A stretch of DNA of 64,000 nucleotides, from contig NZ_FXZB01000016.1 of assembly GCF_900169065.1 (NCBI RefSeq), forward strand, positions 55,542 to 119,541, in the 5' to 3' direction. Positions 1 to 8,913 of the stretch are shown piece after piece. Position numbers and translations under genes: made by a program. This DNA is from Brevibacterium aurantiacum (GTDB taxonomy: Bacteria; Actinomycetota; Actinomycetes; Actinomycetales; Brevibacteriaceae). Under the pieces are notes generated by a model. The model had not been told where the DNA came from and did no database searches. It worked only from the letters and a program-made list of their open reading frames with translations. Numbering within the stretch: the first letter of the stretch is position 1; each line of letters begins with the position of its first letter.

Positions 1-127
1 TGGTGGCGTTCATGACGCCAGGCTAGTGAGCGGGTTGATGCGGCAACAGGGGAAGAGCGGAACTCTGCACGAACAGACAAGTTTGGACACTGCCGGTGCG
101 TGGAGGGTCAATCAGGCGGACACAATA

Positions 128-167
128 ATGGACTGCCGAACTGTCCATACCGGCAAGGCCCTATAGT
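128..167 (+). promoter_or_regulatory. Candidate operator/promoter upstream of catC
   Basis: A dyad at 128-148 has 6-bp arms (ATGGAC and GTCCAT) spaced by 9 bases. A possible -10 hexamer TATAGT lies at 162-167, and the matching -35 position would fall inside the dyad. The layout would suit control by an IclR- or LysR-type regulator, which is inference. No regulator gene is adjacent. Confidence 0.35.
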
Positions 168-206
168 GGCCATCGAAACACTCACACAGACGGAGCAGGA
201 GGCGAA

Positions 207-506
207 ATGCTGTTCGTTGCACGCATGGATGTCGTATTTCCAGAATCGATGACCGATGAGACCAAGGCCGAGTTCCAGGTCAAGGAGAAGGCCTATTCCG
301 CCGATCTCCAGGAACGGGGAATCATGAAGGGCATCTGGCGCATCGTCGGCGAGTACTCCAATATCTCGATCTACGATGTCGACGATCTCGACTTCCTGCA
401 CGCGACCTTCCAGGGCTTCCCGATGTTCGCCTACATGAACGTCAAGGTCACGCCTCTGGCCAAGCACCCCAACGCGACGACCGACGACTTCTTCCGCCAG
501 CTCTGA
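207..506 (+). CDS. catC: Muconolactone delta-isomerase
   Basis: Converts muconolactone to 3-oxoadipate enol-lactone in the catechol branch of the beta-ketoadipate pathway, in the cytoplasm. The 99-residue protein has the usual family length (about 95). It starts MLFVARMDVVFP, typical of CatC, and contains the expected GIWRIVGEYSNISIYDVDD stretch. The start has a good ribosome site (GGAGG about 5 bases upstream). No catA or catB is next to it, so it is either the end of a cat operon lying outside the window or a stand-alone copy. Its product would feed the PcaL enzyme encoded at about 54 kb. Identification is firm. Confidence 0.9.
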   Translation: MLFVARMDVVFPESMTDETKAEFQVKEKAYSADLQERGIMKGIWRIVGEYSNISIYDVDDLDFLHATFQGFPMFAYMNVKVTPLAKHPNATTDDFFRQL

Positions 507-569
507 GGCTGACTCTGAATCTGCCTCTGAGGCTGCATTCCCGCAGAATTCTCGGAGTCAGGCTCAGAC

Positions 570-1763
570 TCAAGGTCGGCGTCGAGCCCGCGCATCGATA
601 TAGCTGAGCACCAGGACGACAATGCTCAGCCCAGCCAGTGCTGCTGCGGCGGCGCCGACCGCTGTTCCCAGTGTGCTGGCGGTGGCGAGTGCGCCCATGC
701 CGATTGCGATGGCGGCCTGCAGAATATAGGCGATGAGGTAGAGCAGGGACAGAGTCGAACCACGATGGCGCACCGGCGCGGCCTGGTTGATCACGCCCAG
801 GCCGCCCGTGAAGGCAAATGAGTAGGCGGCTCCGCCGACGAGGCACCAAGCAAAGAACATGCCGAGCGAGCCGAATGCCGCCGCCGCGGCCATCAGCGCC
901 AGGCCGACGAGTGTCAGAAGTGTTCCGACCAGCAGGGCAACGTGCGGTCGAACTCGGGCGAGGAACAGTCCGGTGAGTCCGATCGTTGCCGATGAGCATC
1001 CCAGCAGCGCTCCCACCAGTGCTGTGTCCGAAGTGCCTGCGAACTGTCCGATCATGTGTGCACCCAGCGAGAGGAAAATCGCCCCTGCACAGTAGGCCAG
1101 TGACACCGACAGGGTCGCCAGCGAGAAGCTCAGGCGCAGTTCGGGGAGAAGGCGCATCGCTCGAGGCCGCCACTTGTGCGTCAGGGTGGGGCGATCGTCC
1201 GGGGTGAGGACGAGTGCGATCACAGCACAGACGGTCAGCGCCAGGAGGAGAATGTAGCTCCAGAACAGAGGCATGGGCGCGAAGCGGGCGAATACTCCAC
1301 TGAGCACGAGTGCCACGGTGAGCCCGGCCGCGGTGGAGACAGTCGCCAGAGAACTGGCGAATCTGGCATTGCCCGTCGTGTTGTTCTCGACCAAGGACGC
1401 TGTCGCGGCACCCATCGCCAATCCTGAACCGGCGCCCTGGAGTACACGTCCCAGGAATAGGAACGAGACGTTCGGGGCGATCGCGAAGGCGATGGCCGAC
1501 GCCGCGATCAGTCCCACTCCCCAGATCATCACAAGACGGCGGCCGAACTGATCGGAGAGGTTGCCGAACAGGGGGAGGACGACGATCAGCGCAAGCTGGT
1601 AGGAGGCGAACACCAGCGTGACGATCGCCGAGCTCAGCCCCCACTTCTGTGCGTAGATCGGGTAGAGGACGCTCGGCGCCCCACTCGACCACAGCACCAG
1701 AGCCAGCACCGAGGCGGAGGCCCAGAACGCACCTCTCCTGCCCAGCCTGCCCACGGACGGCAT
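570..1763 (-). CDS. MFS transporter
   Basis: A 397-residue integral membrane protein with about 12 hydrophobic helices. It carries the major-facilitator loop signature GNLSDQFGRRLVM after helix 2 (near residues 66-80) and a second-half repeat around residues 215-390. It is probably a proton-driven exporter or uptake permease of the drug/aromatic type; the substrate cannot be read from sequence. It is convergent with catC, with a 63-base gap. The start MPSVGRLGRRG directly precedes the first helix. No regulator is adjacent. Confidence 0.8.
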   Translation of the reverse strand: MPSVGRLGRRGAFWASASVLALVLWSSGAPSVLYPIYAQKWGLSSAIVTLVFASYQLALIVVLPLFGNLSDQFGRRLVMIWGVGLIAASAIAFAIAPNVSFLFLGRVLQGAGSGLAMGAATASLVENNTTGNARFASSLATVSTAAGLTVALVLSGVFARFAPMPLFWSYILLLALTVCAVIALVLTPDDRPTLTHKWRPRAMRLLPELRLSFSLATLSVSLAYCAGAIFLSLGAHMIGQFAGTSDTALVGALLGCSSATIGLTGLFLARVRPHVALLVGTLLTLVGLALMAAAAAFGSLGMFFAWCLVGGAAYSFAFTGGLGVINQAAPVRHRGSTLSLLYLIAYILQAAIAIGMGALATASTLGTAVGAAAAALAGLSIVVLVLSYIDARARRRP

Positions 1764-1907
1764 CAGCTATCGGCTCTGAGATGCGAGCACAACGCGGGTC
1801 CGTGCATGTCAGAGGGAAGGGGCGTCATCGCAGTGCTCCTGATCAGGCTGGGTGATTGCAGTCTGCTCCCAGTTGTATCAGGACTCCTGCCGCAGCCCGG
1901 CTGGTGC

Positions 1908-1988
1908 TCACGCTTCGTAGACCAGATTTCCCTTAAAATAGGTCTTGAGCACCGTGGTCTCCGCCCATGGCTGCTCAGGATCGCTCAT
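1908..1988 (-). pseudogene. 26-codon ORF resembling an amidohydrolase C-terminus
   Basis: A 26-codon reading frame begins 3 bases after the amine oxidase stop, with a GAGGGG ribosome-site-like sequence in front. Its last 17 residues (ETTVLKTYFKGNLVYEA) resemble the conserved C-terminal strand of metal-dependent amidohydrolases of the YtcJ type, which typically end in a 'V..T...G..VY' pattern. A stop codon lies in frame just upstream, so this is either a decayed fragment of a lost amidohydrolase gene or a translated micropeptide. The resemblance was judged by eye over a short length. Confidence 0.3.
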
Positions 1989-1991
1989 CAC

Positions 1992-3953
1992 TCACCCCTC
2001 GCAGCAGTCGCCGTCGGAGTCACCGCAGTGTCCGCCCGAGGCCGGCGCGGGAACATCGAGAACGGGGGAGCGGTCGAAGAATCCTTCGGGTCGCAGCTTG
2101 AAGCCGACCGTGTCCACGGGCATGATCGGCCAGTCCTCGATCCGGGGGAAGTGAGTGAGGCCGAAGCTGTGCCACAGCACGATGTCCTCGCCGTCGACAT
2201 TGCGATCCGCCGCGGTCCATCCGGGCAGGCCCGAATGCCCGGGATGCTGATTCGGGAAATCACCCGTCGGGTAGCGTTCGTCCTCGTGGTACTGCGAGAC
2301 CCACAGCGCCTTCGACGCAAACGTCGCCCGCCGGTGGATCGAGGAGTCCTCGGCCGCGAGCAGCGTCGGCAGGCCTGTGGGATGGAGCTTGTACCCGACG
2401 GGTTCTCCGAGGCGGTTGGTCGACTCCGGGTTCGTCACCACCCAGGTCCGGGCCTTCGACTGGTCCGCATCCCGCTGAGCTGCCAGTTCAGTACCGAGTA
2501 CGGTGCGTTTGCGGCTGAAGGCATTGCCGCGCGGGTTCGTCTCCGAGGTCGGCAGGCGCACGACGTCCTCCTCTTCGACCCGGCACTTGCCGCCGTCGAG
2601 AGCGAAGTCGAGACGTGCCCCGAAGAGGTGTTGGTGGAACGGGGCGCCCAAGCCGGGTGCGATTTCGGAGGCGAAGTCCGTTGATCCGTTCGGCAGGGCC
2701 GAGGTGAAGACGACGCCGGTGGCTTTGGCCTCGAACTCGATCGTGCCGTCGAGGTAGAGGTACCAGTAGAACCCGTAGTCGTAGTTGCCGACAGTGGTGA
2801 AGAAGGAGATGACGAACCGACGGTTGCGCCTGGTGTAGTCCACACCCGACCACAGGTCCGAATGCTTGGCCAGGATCGAGGCGTCCTCCTCGTGCATGCA
2901 GATGCCGTTCTTGATCTGCCGGGGCTCGCCGAGGTTGTTCACCACCCACGGAGACAGGTACGTGATGTCGCCCAGGCAGTCACACCCCAACTCGAGCGAG
3001 TTCGCCCACTGGCCGACGAGGTATTCGCCCGTGTCGAAGTAGTTCTGCCACGACCGCACCGGTGAGGGATCGCCGTAGGGCACGACCATCTCAGCGATCG
3101 CGGCCCGGTCGAGGATCGTGCGGGCGGTCTCGCCGTCGGTGAAGGCGATGTTGTGCAGGATGAGACCTTCACGCATGTCGAAGCCGACGTCGAAGGACCA
3201 TTTCTCCCACTCGATGTGGTTGCCCTCGGTCAGCGTGAAGCTCGGGCCCTCCGGCTGCGTGATCTCAATCGGCTTCTGCGTGGTGCGCAGCGGACCGGTG
3301 AGCTCGGGATCGGTGTAGTTTCCGTGCTCGGTGGGCACCGGAACATCCTCGAGGTCGAGGATCTGATCGACGCTCCGATTGGTCACATCGACATACGCAA
3401 CGAGGCCGTCGATCGGGTGTGCCCAGGCCGAATCGGTCTCGTTCGGCTGAAGGAAGGCCAGGCCACGCAGGATTCGTCGGCCCGATTCCTCCGGGTATTC
3501 GAAGACACCGGCCGACAGCGGAGCGACACGGACCTGCTCGACGGGCAGGCCACGTCGGGCGAGGATGGACTGCCACGTCGGGTCCGCGGCGAGGACCTCC
3601 TCGACGATCTCGAACTCCTCTTCCATGACCGGGAACTCACCCTCAGACGTCGAGTCCACCTCCGCGACTGAGTCGACCCGGGCATGCGTTGCGGACACGA
3701 TGATGTCGCGGGATGTGCCGGCGGACTTGTCGATGACGAGGGCACGGAAACGACGGTCCACCTCGGCGGTGGTGCGCTTCTGACCGCGCACGGGATCGAG
3801 CAGGCCGACGTAGGCCATGCGCGCCTCGGCGGGGAAGTGCCCGGCCTCGCGCAGTACCGAGGTCACGCTCGCGATCTCGTCCTGACTCGGCAGTGAGAAC
3901 GGGGTGAGTTCGGTCCGGGAGGATGGTTCAGCGGGAGTGGAATGGCAGGACAT
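1992..3953 (-). CDS. tynA: Copper-containing primary-amine oxidase
   Basis: Oxidises primary amines such as phenylethylamine, tyramine or histamine to the aldehyde, ammonia and hydrogen peroxide. The 653-residue length fits actinobacterial copper amine oxidases (about 640). The topaquinone precursor motif TVGNYDY is present (tyrosine in T-x-x-N-Y-D, near residue 390), as is the copper-binding pair in FHQHLFG (near 445). The C-terminal region [21 protein letters not shown] is typical of the family. It is divergent from a TetR gene, with a dyad between them. The AraC, permease and aldehyde dehydrogenase genes that follow suggest an amine-use locus. The exact amine is not determinable. Confidence 0.92.
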   Translation of the reverse strand: MSCHSTPAEPSSRTELTPFSLPSQDEIASVTSVLREAGHFPAEARMAYVGLLDPVRGQKRTTAEVDRRFRALVIDKSAGTSRDIIVSATHARVDSVAEVDSTSEGEFPVMEEEFEIVEEVLAADPTWQSILARRGLPVEQVRVAPLSAGVFEYPEESGRRILRGLAFLQPNETDSAWAHPIDGLVAYVDVTNRSVDQILDLEDVPVPTEHGNYTDPELTGPLRTTQKPIEITQPEGPSFTLTEGNHIEWEKWSFDVGFDMREGLILHNIAFTDGETARTILDRAAIAEMVVPYGDPSPVRSWQNYFDTGEYLVGQWANSLELGCDCLGDITYLSPWVVNNLGEPRQIKNGICMHEEDASILAKHSDLWSGVDYTRRNRRFVISFFTTVGNYDYGFYWYLYLDGTIEFEAKATGVVFTSALPNGSTDFASEIAPGLGAPFHQHLFGARLDFALDGGKCRVEEEDVVRLPTSETNPRGNAFSRKRTVLGTELAAQRDADQSKARTWVVTNPESTNRLGEPVGYKLHPTGLPTLLAAEDSSIHRRATFASKALWVSQYHEDERYPTGDFPNQHPGHSGLPGWTAADRNVDGEDIVLWHSFGLTHFPRIEDWPIMPVDTVGFKLRPEGFFDRSPVLDVPAPASGGHCGDSDGDCCEG

Positions 3954-4000
3954 GTGTGCACCTTTGCAACGTGGTATATGTGTGCTGACTCACGTAATAA

Positions 4001-4014
4001 TCTACACTTGTAGA
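4001..4014. promoter_or_regulatory. Candidate TetR operator
   Basis: A perfect short palindrome, TCTACA-CT-TGTAGA, sits midway between the divergent amine oxidase gene (start 3953) and the tetR gene (start 4048). This is the classic position for an operator through which a TetR protein controls both itself and its neighbour. The role is inference from placement. Confidence 0.5.
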
Positions 4015-4047
4015 AATTAAAGTCAAGAGTGTTGCACCGGAGGAAGC

Positions 4048-4653
4048 ATGCCCAAGATCGTCGATCACGACCAGCGTCGGCGCGACCTCGTCGAGGCGAC
4101 TCTGCGGATCATCCTCAGGCAGGGGCTGGCTGGAGCGACGATGCGCGATATCGCCACCGAGGCGGGATTCGCCAACGGTGCGATGAAGTCGTATTTCGCC
4201 TCCAAATCCGACCTGCTCGCGGCCACCTACCTCTTCGTCTTTGAGGCCACGAACCGCCGCGTCGAGTTCTCGACCTCGCACCTGCGCGGAATCGACGCCC
4301 TGCGCGCCTTCGCCGCCGAAGTCCTGCCGGTCACGCCCGAACTCCAGGACGAGGCCAGGATCGTCTTGTCCTTCTTCGCCGAGGTGGCCCAGAGTCCCGA
4401 TCATGCCCGCACCACCCGCAAGACCATGACGCAGTGGCGAGCGTGGATCGTGGAGTGGCTCGACCAGGCCCGCACGGACGGAGAATTGGCCGCCGAGGTG
4501 GTTCTTGAGCCTGCGACCGATGTCCTCCTGACCTATCTGCTCGGTGCGCAGACGACCGCGATGATCGGCGCCGAGAACACCGATTTCGCAGGCTTCCGCA
4601 CCCAACTCGACTATGTCATCGACCGCATGACGGTCAATGTTCCGAACTCGTGA
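4048..4653 (+). CDS. TetR family transcriptional regulator
   Basis: A 201-residue regulator with an N-terminal TetR DNA-binding domain. The helix-turn-helix is at about residues 28-52, with DIATEAGFANGAMKSYFASKSDLL as the recognition region, followed by an all-helical ligand domain. The start at 4048 follows a strong GGAGG site. It is divergent from the copper amine oxidase, with the 14-bp palindrome between them, so it probably represses the oxidase and itself in response to an amine or aldehyde. It resembles BetI-type regulators in length and layout. The ligand is unknown. Confidence 0.85.
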   Translation: MPKIVDHDQRRRDLVEATLRIILRQGLAGATMRDIATEAGFANGAMKSYFASKSDLLAATYLFVFEATNRRVEFSTSHLRGIDALRAFAAEVLPVTPELQDEARIVLSFFAEVAQSPDHARTTRKTMTQWRAWIVEWLDQARTDGELAAEVVLEPATDVLLTYLLGAQTTAMIGAENTDFAGFRTQLDYVIDRMTVNVPNS

Positions 4654-4771
4654 CCAATTGGTCGGTAATTCCAGACCGGCTCGTGACTCCCTGCTCAGTT
4701 GGGGATAGAGTGAGCGCCAAGTGATCGCCGACGCAGAGGTCGACGATCGGTCGTTTCTGCAGAGGACGAAG

Positions 4772-5734
4772 ATGTTACTAGAGAGCACAGCGTCTGATTT
4801 CGACGGTTGGAAGTCCCTCGTCTCGGACTCGTTCGTGCCGCTGGACACGGAACCCCAGCGCCGAGGCGGTTTCCAAGGGACCATCAGCGCCCGCGACTAC
4901 GATTCCGTCGTTATGTCCCACATCAGTGCGAACCCCCACGCCGTGCTGCGCACACCGAGTCTCATCTCCCGCGAGACGGCAGGACCGGCCGATGGCACTG
5001 CCGCGGCGGCCAACAACTACTACAAGGTCTCCCTCCAGCTCAAGGGCCACGGACTGCTCATCCAGGACGGGCGGGAAGTCTCCCTGGCACCGGGCTCACT
5101 GGCCATCTACGACACCTCCCGGCCCTACACGCTGAGCTTCGACTGCGACTTCTCCTCCTACGTCATGATGTTCCCGCAGTCGCGGGTCAACCTGCCCGCC
5201 GACACCGTCGGTGAGCTCACAGCCACCTCGATCGGCGCCGAGCATCAGCTGGGCGCCGTGGCCACGCAGATCATCACCCAGGCCGGGGCCATGCTGCCCA
5301 CACTCAGTAGGTCCATCGGAATCAGGTTGGCTGGCAACGTCGTCGACCTGCTCACCACAGTCATGGCCGATGAACTCGCCGAGGCGGAGGTGCCGGGGGA
5401 GCGGCAGCGCCTGTGGTCGCAGATCACCGCCTATATCGATGCGAACCTGGCCGATCCGCAGCTCTCACCGTCGACGATTGCCGCCGCGCATTTCATGTCC
5501 GTGCGAGCCCTTCACCAGGTCTTCGAAGGCAGCGGTGAGACGGTGTCGGGCGAGATTCGTCGTCGCCGGATCGCTCGCTGCCGGCAGGATCTGGCCGATC
5601 CGGCACAGGTGCAGGTGCCGGTTGCCGCCATCGGTGCCCGCTGGGGCTTGGGCGACCCGGCCCATTTCTCGCGACTCTTCCGCAGCGTCGTCGGCCGGCC
5701 ACCGGCCCAGTACCGCCGCAGCTCGCTGACCTGA
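4772..5734 (+). CDS. AraC family regulator, FeaR-like
   Basis: A 320-residue activator. The N-terminal half (about 15-190) matches the cupin-like AraC-binding domain seen in FeaR/NphR-type regulators (FVPLDTEPQRRGGFQG...). The C-terminal 100 residues form the paired AraC helix-turn-helix (MSVRALHQVFEGSGE and WGLGDPAHFSRLFRSVVGRPPAQYR). ATG 4772 is chosen because GAGGACGAAG precedes it; an in-frame GTG at 4721 would add 17 residues. In E. coli FeaR activates tynA and feaB. Here the gene lies between an amine oxidase and an aldehyde dehydrogenase, so the same role is a reasonable inference. Confidence 0.82.
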   Translation: MLLESTASDFDGWKSLVSDSFVPLDTEPQRRGGFQGTISARDYDSVVMSHISANPHAVLRTPSLISRETAGPADGTAAAANNYYKVSLQLKGHGLLIQDGREVSLAPGSLAIYDTSRPYTLSFDCDFSSYVMMFPQSRVNLPADTVGELTATSIGAEHQLGAVATQIITQAGAMLPTLSRSIGIRLAGNVVDLLTTVMADELAEAEVPGERQRLWSQITAYIDANLADPQLSPSTIAAAHFMSVRALHQVFEGSGETVSGEIRRRRIARCRQDLADPAQVQVPVAAIGARWGLGDPAHFSRLFRSVVGRPPAQYRRSSLT

Positions 5735-5831
5735 CTGCGCCGAAAGTCAAGAGTCCTGCCCCCAGAGCCAAGACGCGGCAGGGGGCGATGGGAGAACCTG
5801 ACGATACAGCCACTATCGCAAGGGGGATCAC

Positions 5832-7328
5832 ATGGGCGTGAATCTCAGCACTGGAAGCGAACCTGACAGCGCATCCGACCAGCCAACCACCACGGGTCTC
5901 GATGCCCGCCGCATCGGCACCGTGGCGCTCGTCTTCATGATCATTGCCGCCTCGGCGCCGTTGACCGTGGTCGCCGGCGGCGTCCCGAGCAACTTCGCGA
6001 TCACCGGTCTCCTCGGAATCCCACTGTCGTTCGTCGTTCTGGGCATCATTCTCGTCCTCTTCGCCATCGGCTATGCGGCGATGAGCAGGCACGTGCACAA
6101 CGCCGGTGCCTTCTTCGCCTACATCTCCAAGGGCCTGGGCAAGCCCGTCGGGATGGGCGCGGCCGTCACCGCGCTCGTCGCCTACAACTCGATGCAGATC
6201 GGCATCGCCGGAATGTTCGGCTTCGTCTTCTCCTCCTTCCTCGATTCGATCTTCGGCCTGCAGGTCTCCTGGTGGGTCTGTGCACTCATCGCCTGGGTCA
6301 TCGTCGGAATCATGGGTGTCCTGCGGGTCGACTTCTCCGCGAAGGTCCTCGGGATCATCGTCGGCACCGAATTCCTCGTCGTCATCATCTACGACATCAT
6401 CGGTCTCAGCCACAGCCCCGAGGGCGTCACCGCCGGTGGCATGCTTCCCGACCAACTCTTCGCACCCGGAGTCGGCGCGGCCCTGGCGTTCTCGATCGCG
6501 GCGTTCATGGGCTTCGAATCGGGTGCCATCTACAACGAAGAGGTCAAGGACCCCAAGCGCACGGCAGGACGGGCGACTATCATCGCGGTGAGCATCATCG
6601 CCGTCTTCTACGCATTCTCCGCCTGGGCGATGACCGTGGCCGAAGGAACCTCGAACGTCGTCGGGCGATCGCAGGAGTTCGGCCCCGACCTCATGTTCGT
6701 CTTCCTCGGCGAACATGCCCCGGTCTGGTTCGTCGACCTCGCGAACCTGCTCTTCCTCACCTCGCTCCTGGCCGCACTCGTGGCCTTCCACAACATCGTG
6801 GCCCGCTACTTCTTCGCCCTCGGGCGTGATCGGGTGCTGCCGAGCGTTCTCGCCAGGACCTCGCGTCGTACGGGTGCCCCGATTGCCGGATCTCTGACCC
6901 AGTCAGGGCTGGCACTCGTCGTCATCCTCGTCTTCGCCATTGCCGGTCCGGGCAGTGAGGACCCGCTGTTTCCCGTCGTCACCCTCTTCACCTGGCTGAC
7001 GAATATGGGTGCCTTCGGGCTCGTGTTGCTCATGGCTCTGACTGCGCTGGCCGTCGTCGGATTCCTGCGCTCTCACTCACACGAATATTCGCTGTGGACC
7101 AGAGCAATCGCACCTGGTCTCTCAGCGATCGGACTGCTCATCCTCTTCATCTCCATCGTCGTGAACTTCAACGTCCTCATCGGACTTGAAGGTACCTCGG
7201 TGCTGTCCTGGCTGCTGCCCGCCATCGTGCTCGTGCCCGGCATCATCGGGACCATCTGGGCACTCGTCCTCCGGTCGAGTCGCCCACAGGTCTATGCAGG
7301 CATCGGCACAGGTGGAAGCCTGGGATGA
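5832..7328 (+). CDS. APC superfamily amino acid/amine permease
   Basis: A 498-residue protein with about 12 membrane helices. The N-terminal region (IGTVALVFMIIAASAPLTVVAGG) and the helix-6 region with GFESGAIYNEEVKDPKRT match the APC family of amino acid and amine permeases. It starts after a GGGGG ribosome site. It lies between the FeaR-like regulator and the aldehyde dehydrogenase on the same strand, so it probably imports the amine or amino acid oxidised by the neighbouring enzymes, across the cytoplasmic membrane. The substrate is unproven. Confidence 0.85.
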   Translation: MGVNLSTGSEPDSASDQPTTTGLDARRIGTVALVFMIIAASAPLTVVAGGVPSNFAITGLLGIPLSFVVLGIILVLFAIGYAAMSRHVHNAGAFFAYISKGLGKPVGMGAAVTALVAYNSMQIGIAGMFGFVFSSFLDSIFGLQVSWWVCALIAWVIVGIMGVLRVDFSAKVLGIIVGTEFLVVIIYDIIGLSHSPEGVTAGGMLPDQLFAPGVGAALAFSIAAFMGFESGAIYNEEVKDPKRTAGRATIIAVSIIAVFYAFSAWAMTVAEGTSNVVGRSQEFGPDLMFVFLGEHAPVWFVDLANLLFLTSLLAALVAFHNIVARYFFALGRDRVLPSVLARTSRRTGAPIAGSLTQSGLALVVILVFAIAGPGSEDPLFPVVTLFTWLTNMGAFGLVLLMALTALAVVGFLRSHSHEYSLWTRAIAPGLSAIGLLILFISIVVNFNVLIGLEGTSVLSWLLPAIVLVPGIIGTIWALVLRSSRPQVYAGIGTGGSLG

Positions 7329-7383
7329 GGCCCCGACTCAACCGACCCGCAATCACTCGATCCACCCTCGAAAAAGGAGAATC

Positions 7384-8799
7384 ATGAGCACCGACCTCAC
7401 CACCTTCGCCGGACTGCTGTCATCCGTCGATGATCCCAAAGGCCGCGAACTGCTCGACCCCGCCACCGGCGAGGTTGTCGGTCGTACCCGTGAAGGCAGC
7501 CCCGCCGACATCGACACCGCTGTCGCTGCCGCCCGCAAGGTCCAGTCCGACTGGGCAGCGCGGACCTCTGCCGAACGCAGCGAGCTGCTGAACAAGGCCG
7601 CCGACGCAATCGAAGCTTCCGCCGAAGCGCTGGCCGAGCTGCTCTCACGCGAACAGGGCAAGCCGCTCAACGGACCCAACGCCCGCTTCGAGGTCGGAGC
7701 ATGCGCCGCTTGGCTGCGCGCCAACGCCGCCTTCGAACTCGAGCCAGAGGTCCTCGTCGACGATGAGGAGACCCACGCCGAACTCCACTACGCGCCCGTC
7801 GGAGTCGTCGGTGCCGTCGGTCCCTGGAACTGGCCGATGATGATCTCGGTCTGGCAGTTCGCGCCCTCGCTGAAGATGGGCAACACCGTCGTCCTCAAGC
7901 CCTCCGAGTACACGCCTCTGTCCGTGCAGGCGCTCGTCGCAGTTATCAACCAGGTCCTGCCTGCAGACGTTCTCACGGTCGTTCCCGGCAGCGGCGAGGT
8001 CGGTGCGGCCCTGACCTCCCACGCCGACATCGACAAGATCATGTTTACTGGATCGACAAAGACCGGCCAGGCCATCATGCGCTCGGCCGCGGACACCCTG
8101 GCCAGGCTGACGCTGGAGCTGGGAGGCAACGACGCAGGAATCGTGCTCGAGAACGCCGATCCTGCCGCCATTGCCGGCGACCTGTTCTGGGGTGCGTTCA
8201 TCAACACCGGTCAGACCTGTGCGGCGATGAAGCGCCTCTACGTTCCCGAATCCCTCTACGACCAGGTCTGCGAAGCCCTCGTCGAGGTGGCCAAGCAGTC
8301 ACCGATGGGTGTGGGCCTGGAAGAGGAGAACGTACTCGGACCGCTGCAGAACAAGCAGCAATACGACATCGTCGCCAAACTCGTGCAGGCCGCCAAAGAC
8401 TCCGGCGCCCGTGTCCTCACCGGCGGTGACCCCGCTGCAGACCAGCCGGGCTACTTCTACCCGACCACGCTGGTGGCCGACATCGACAACGACAACCCGT
8501 TGGTCGCCGAGGAGCAGTTCGGCCCGGCCCTGCCGATCATCAAGTACACCGACCTCGAACAGGCCATCGGCTGGGCCAACGAGCTCGAGGTCGGCCTGGG
8601 CTCATCGGTCTGGGGCAGCGATCTCGAGGAGTGCAAAAAGGTCGCGGCTCGTCTCCAGGCAGGATCGACGTGGATCAACAAGCATGGCGCCGTGGACCCA
8701 CGCATCCCCTTCGGCGGCGTGAAGAAATCCGGCTTCGGACTCGAGTTCGGCATCGAAGGCCTCAAGCACGTCAGCGTTCCCCACGTGATCAGCTGGTAA
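7384..8799 (+). CDS. NAD(P)-dependent aldehyde dehydrogenase
   Basis: A 471-residue enzyme oxidising an aldehyde to its carboxylate. The catalytic pair is visible: glutamate in LELGGNDAGIV (about residue 245) and cysteine in NTGQTCAAMKRLYV (about 279). The NAD-binding GSTKTGQ motif and the C-terminal PFGGVKKSGFG motif are also present. ATG 7384 follows AAAAGGAGAATC, an ideal ribosome site; an upstream in-frame extension overlaps the permease and is unlikely. It is probably the second step after the amine oxidase, for example aryl-acetaldehyde to aryl-acetate, as FeaB does. Substrate preference is inferred from context only. Confidence 0.9.
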   Translation: MSTDLTTFAGLLSSVDDPKGRELLDPATGEVVGRTREGSPADIDTAVAAARKVQSDWAARTSAERSELLNKAADAIEASAEALAELLSREQGKPLNGPNARFEVGACAAWLRANAAFELEPEVLVDDEETHAELHYAPVGVVGAVGPWNWPMMISVWQFAPSLKMGNTVVLKPSEYTPLSVQALVAVINQVLPADVLTVVPGSGEVGAALTSHADIDKIMFTGSTKTGQAIMRSAADTLARLTLELGGNDAGIVLENADPAAIAGDLFWGAFINTGQTCAAMKRLYVPESLYDQVCEALVEVAKQSPMGVGLEEENVLGPLQNKQQYDIVAKLVQAAKDSGARVLTGGDPAADQPGYFYPTTLVADIDNDNPLVAEEQFGPALPIIKYTDLEQAIGWANELEVGLGSSVWGSDLEECKKVAARLQAGSTWINKHGAVDPRIPFGGVKKSGFGLEFGIEGLKHVSVPHVISW

Positions 8800-8855
8800 C
8801 AGCTGCTCTCCCGGCGCGGCCGCTCGCGAGTCCGCAGCCGGTCCGTTTCCCTAAT

Positions 8856-8907
8856 ACTCCTCGACGTCACGATTTTCGCGTGGCGCCGGGGAGTTTTAGT
8901 GACGTCG
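8856..8907. repeat. Interleaved inverted repeats between convergent genes
   Basis: Two inverted repeats overlap in pseudoknot order. ACTCC (8856-8860) pairs with GGAGT (8890-8894). CGACGTCAC (8862-8870) pairs with GTGACGTCG (8899-8907), a perfect 9-bp match. The block sits between the aldehyde dehydrogenase and the opposing methyltransferase gene, where a two-way terminator would be expected, but no T-run follows. Confidence 0.4.
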
Positions 8908-8913
8908 GGCAAA

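Noticed and set aside
5493..6791. A 432-codon minus-strand ORF opposite the AraC and APC genes
   Set aside because: Spans two clear genes on the other strand and has charged low-complexity composition; no domain visible.
7186..7383. An N-terminal extension of the aldehyde dehydrogenase
   Set aside because: It overlaps the permease gene, is Ser/Pro/Cys-rich and non-homologous, and a strong ribosome site precedes ATG 7384.
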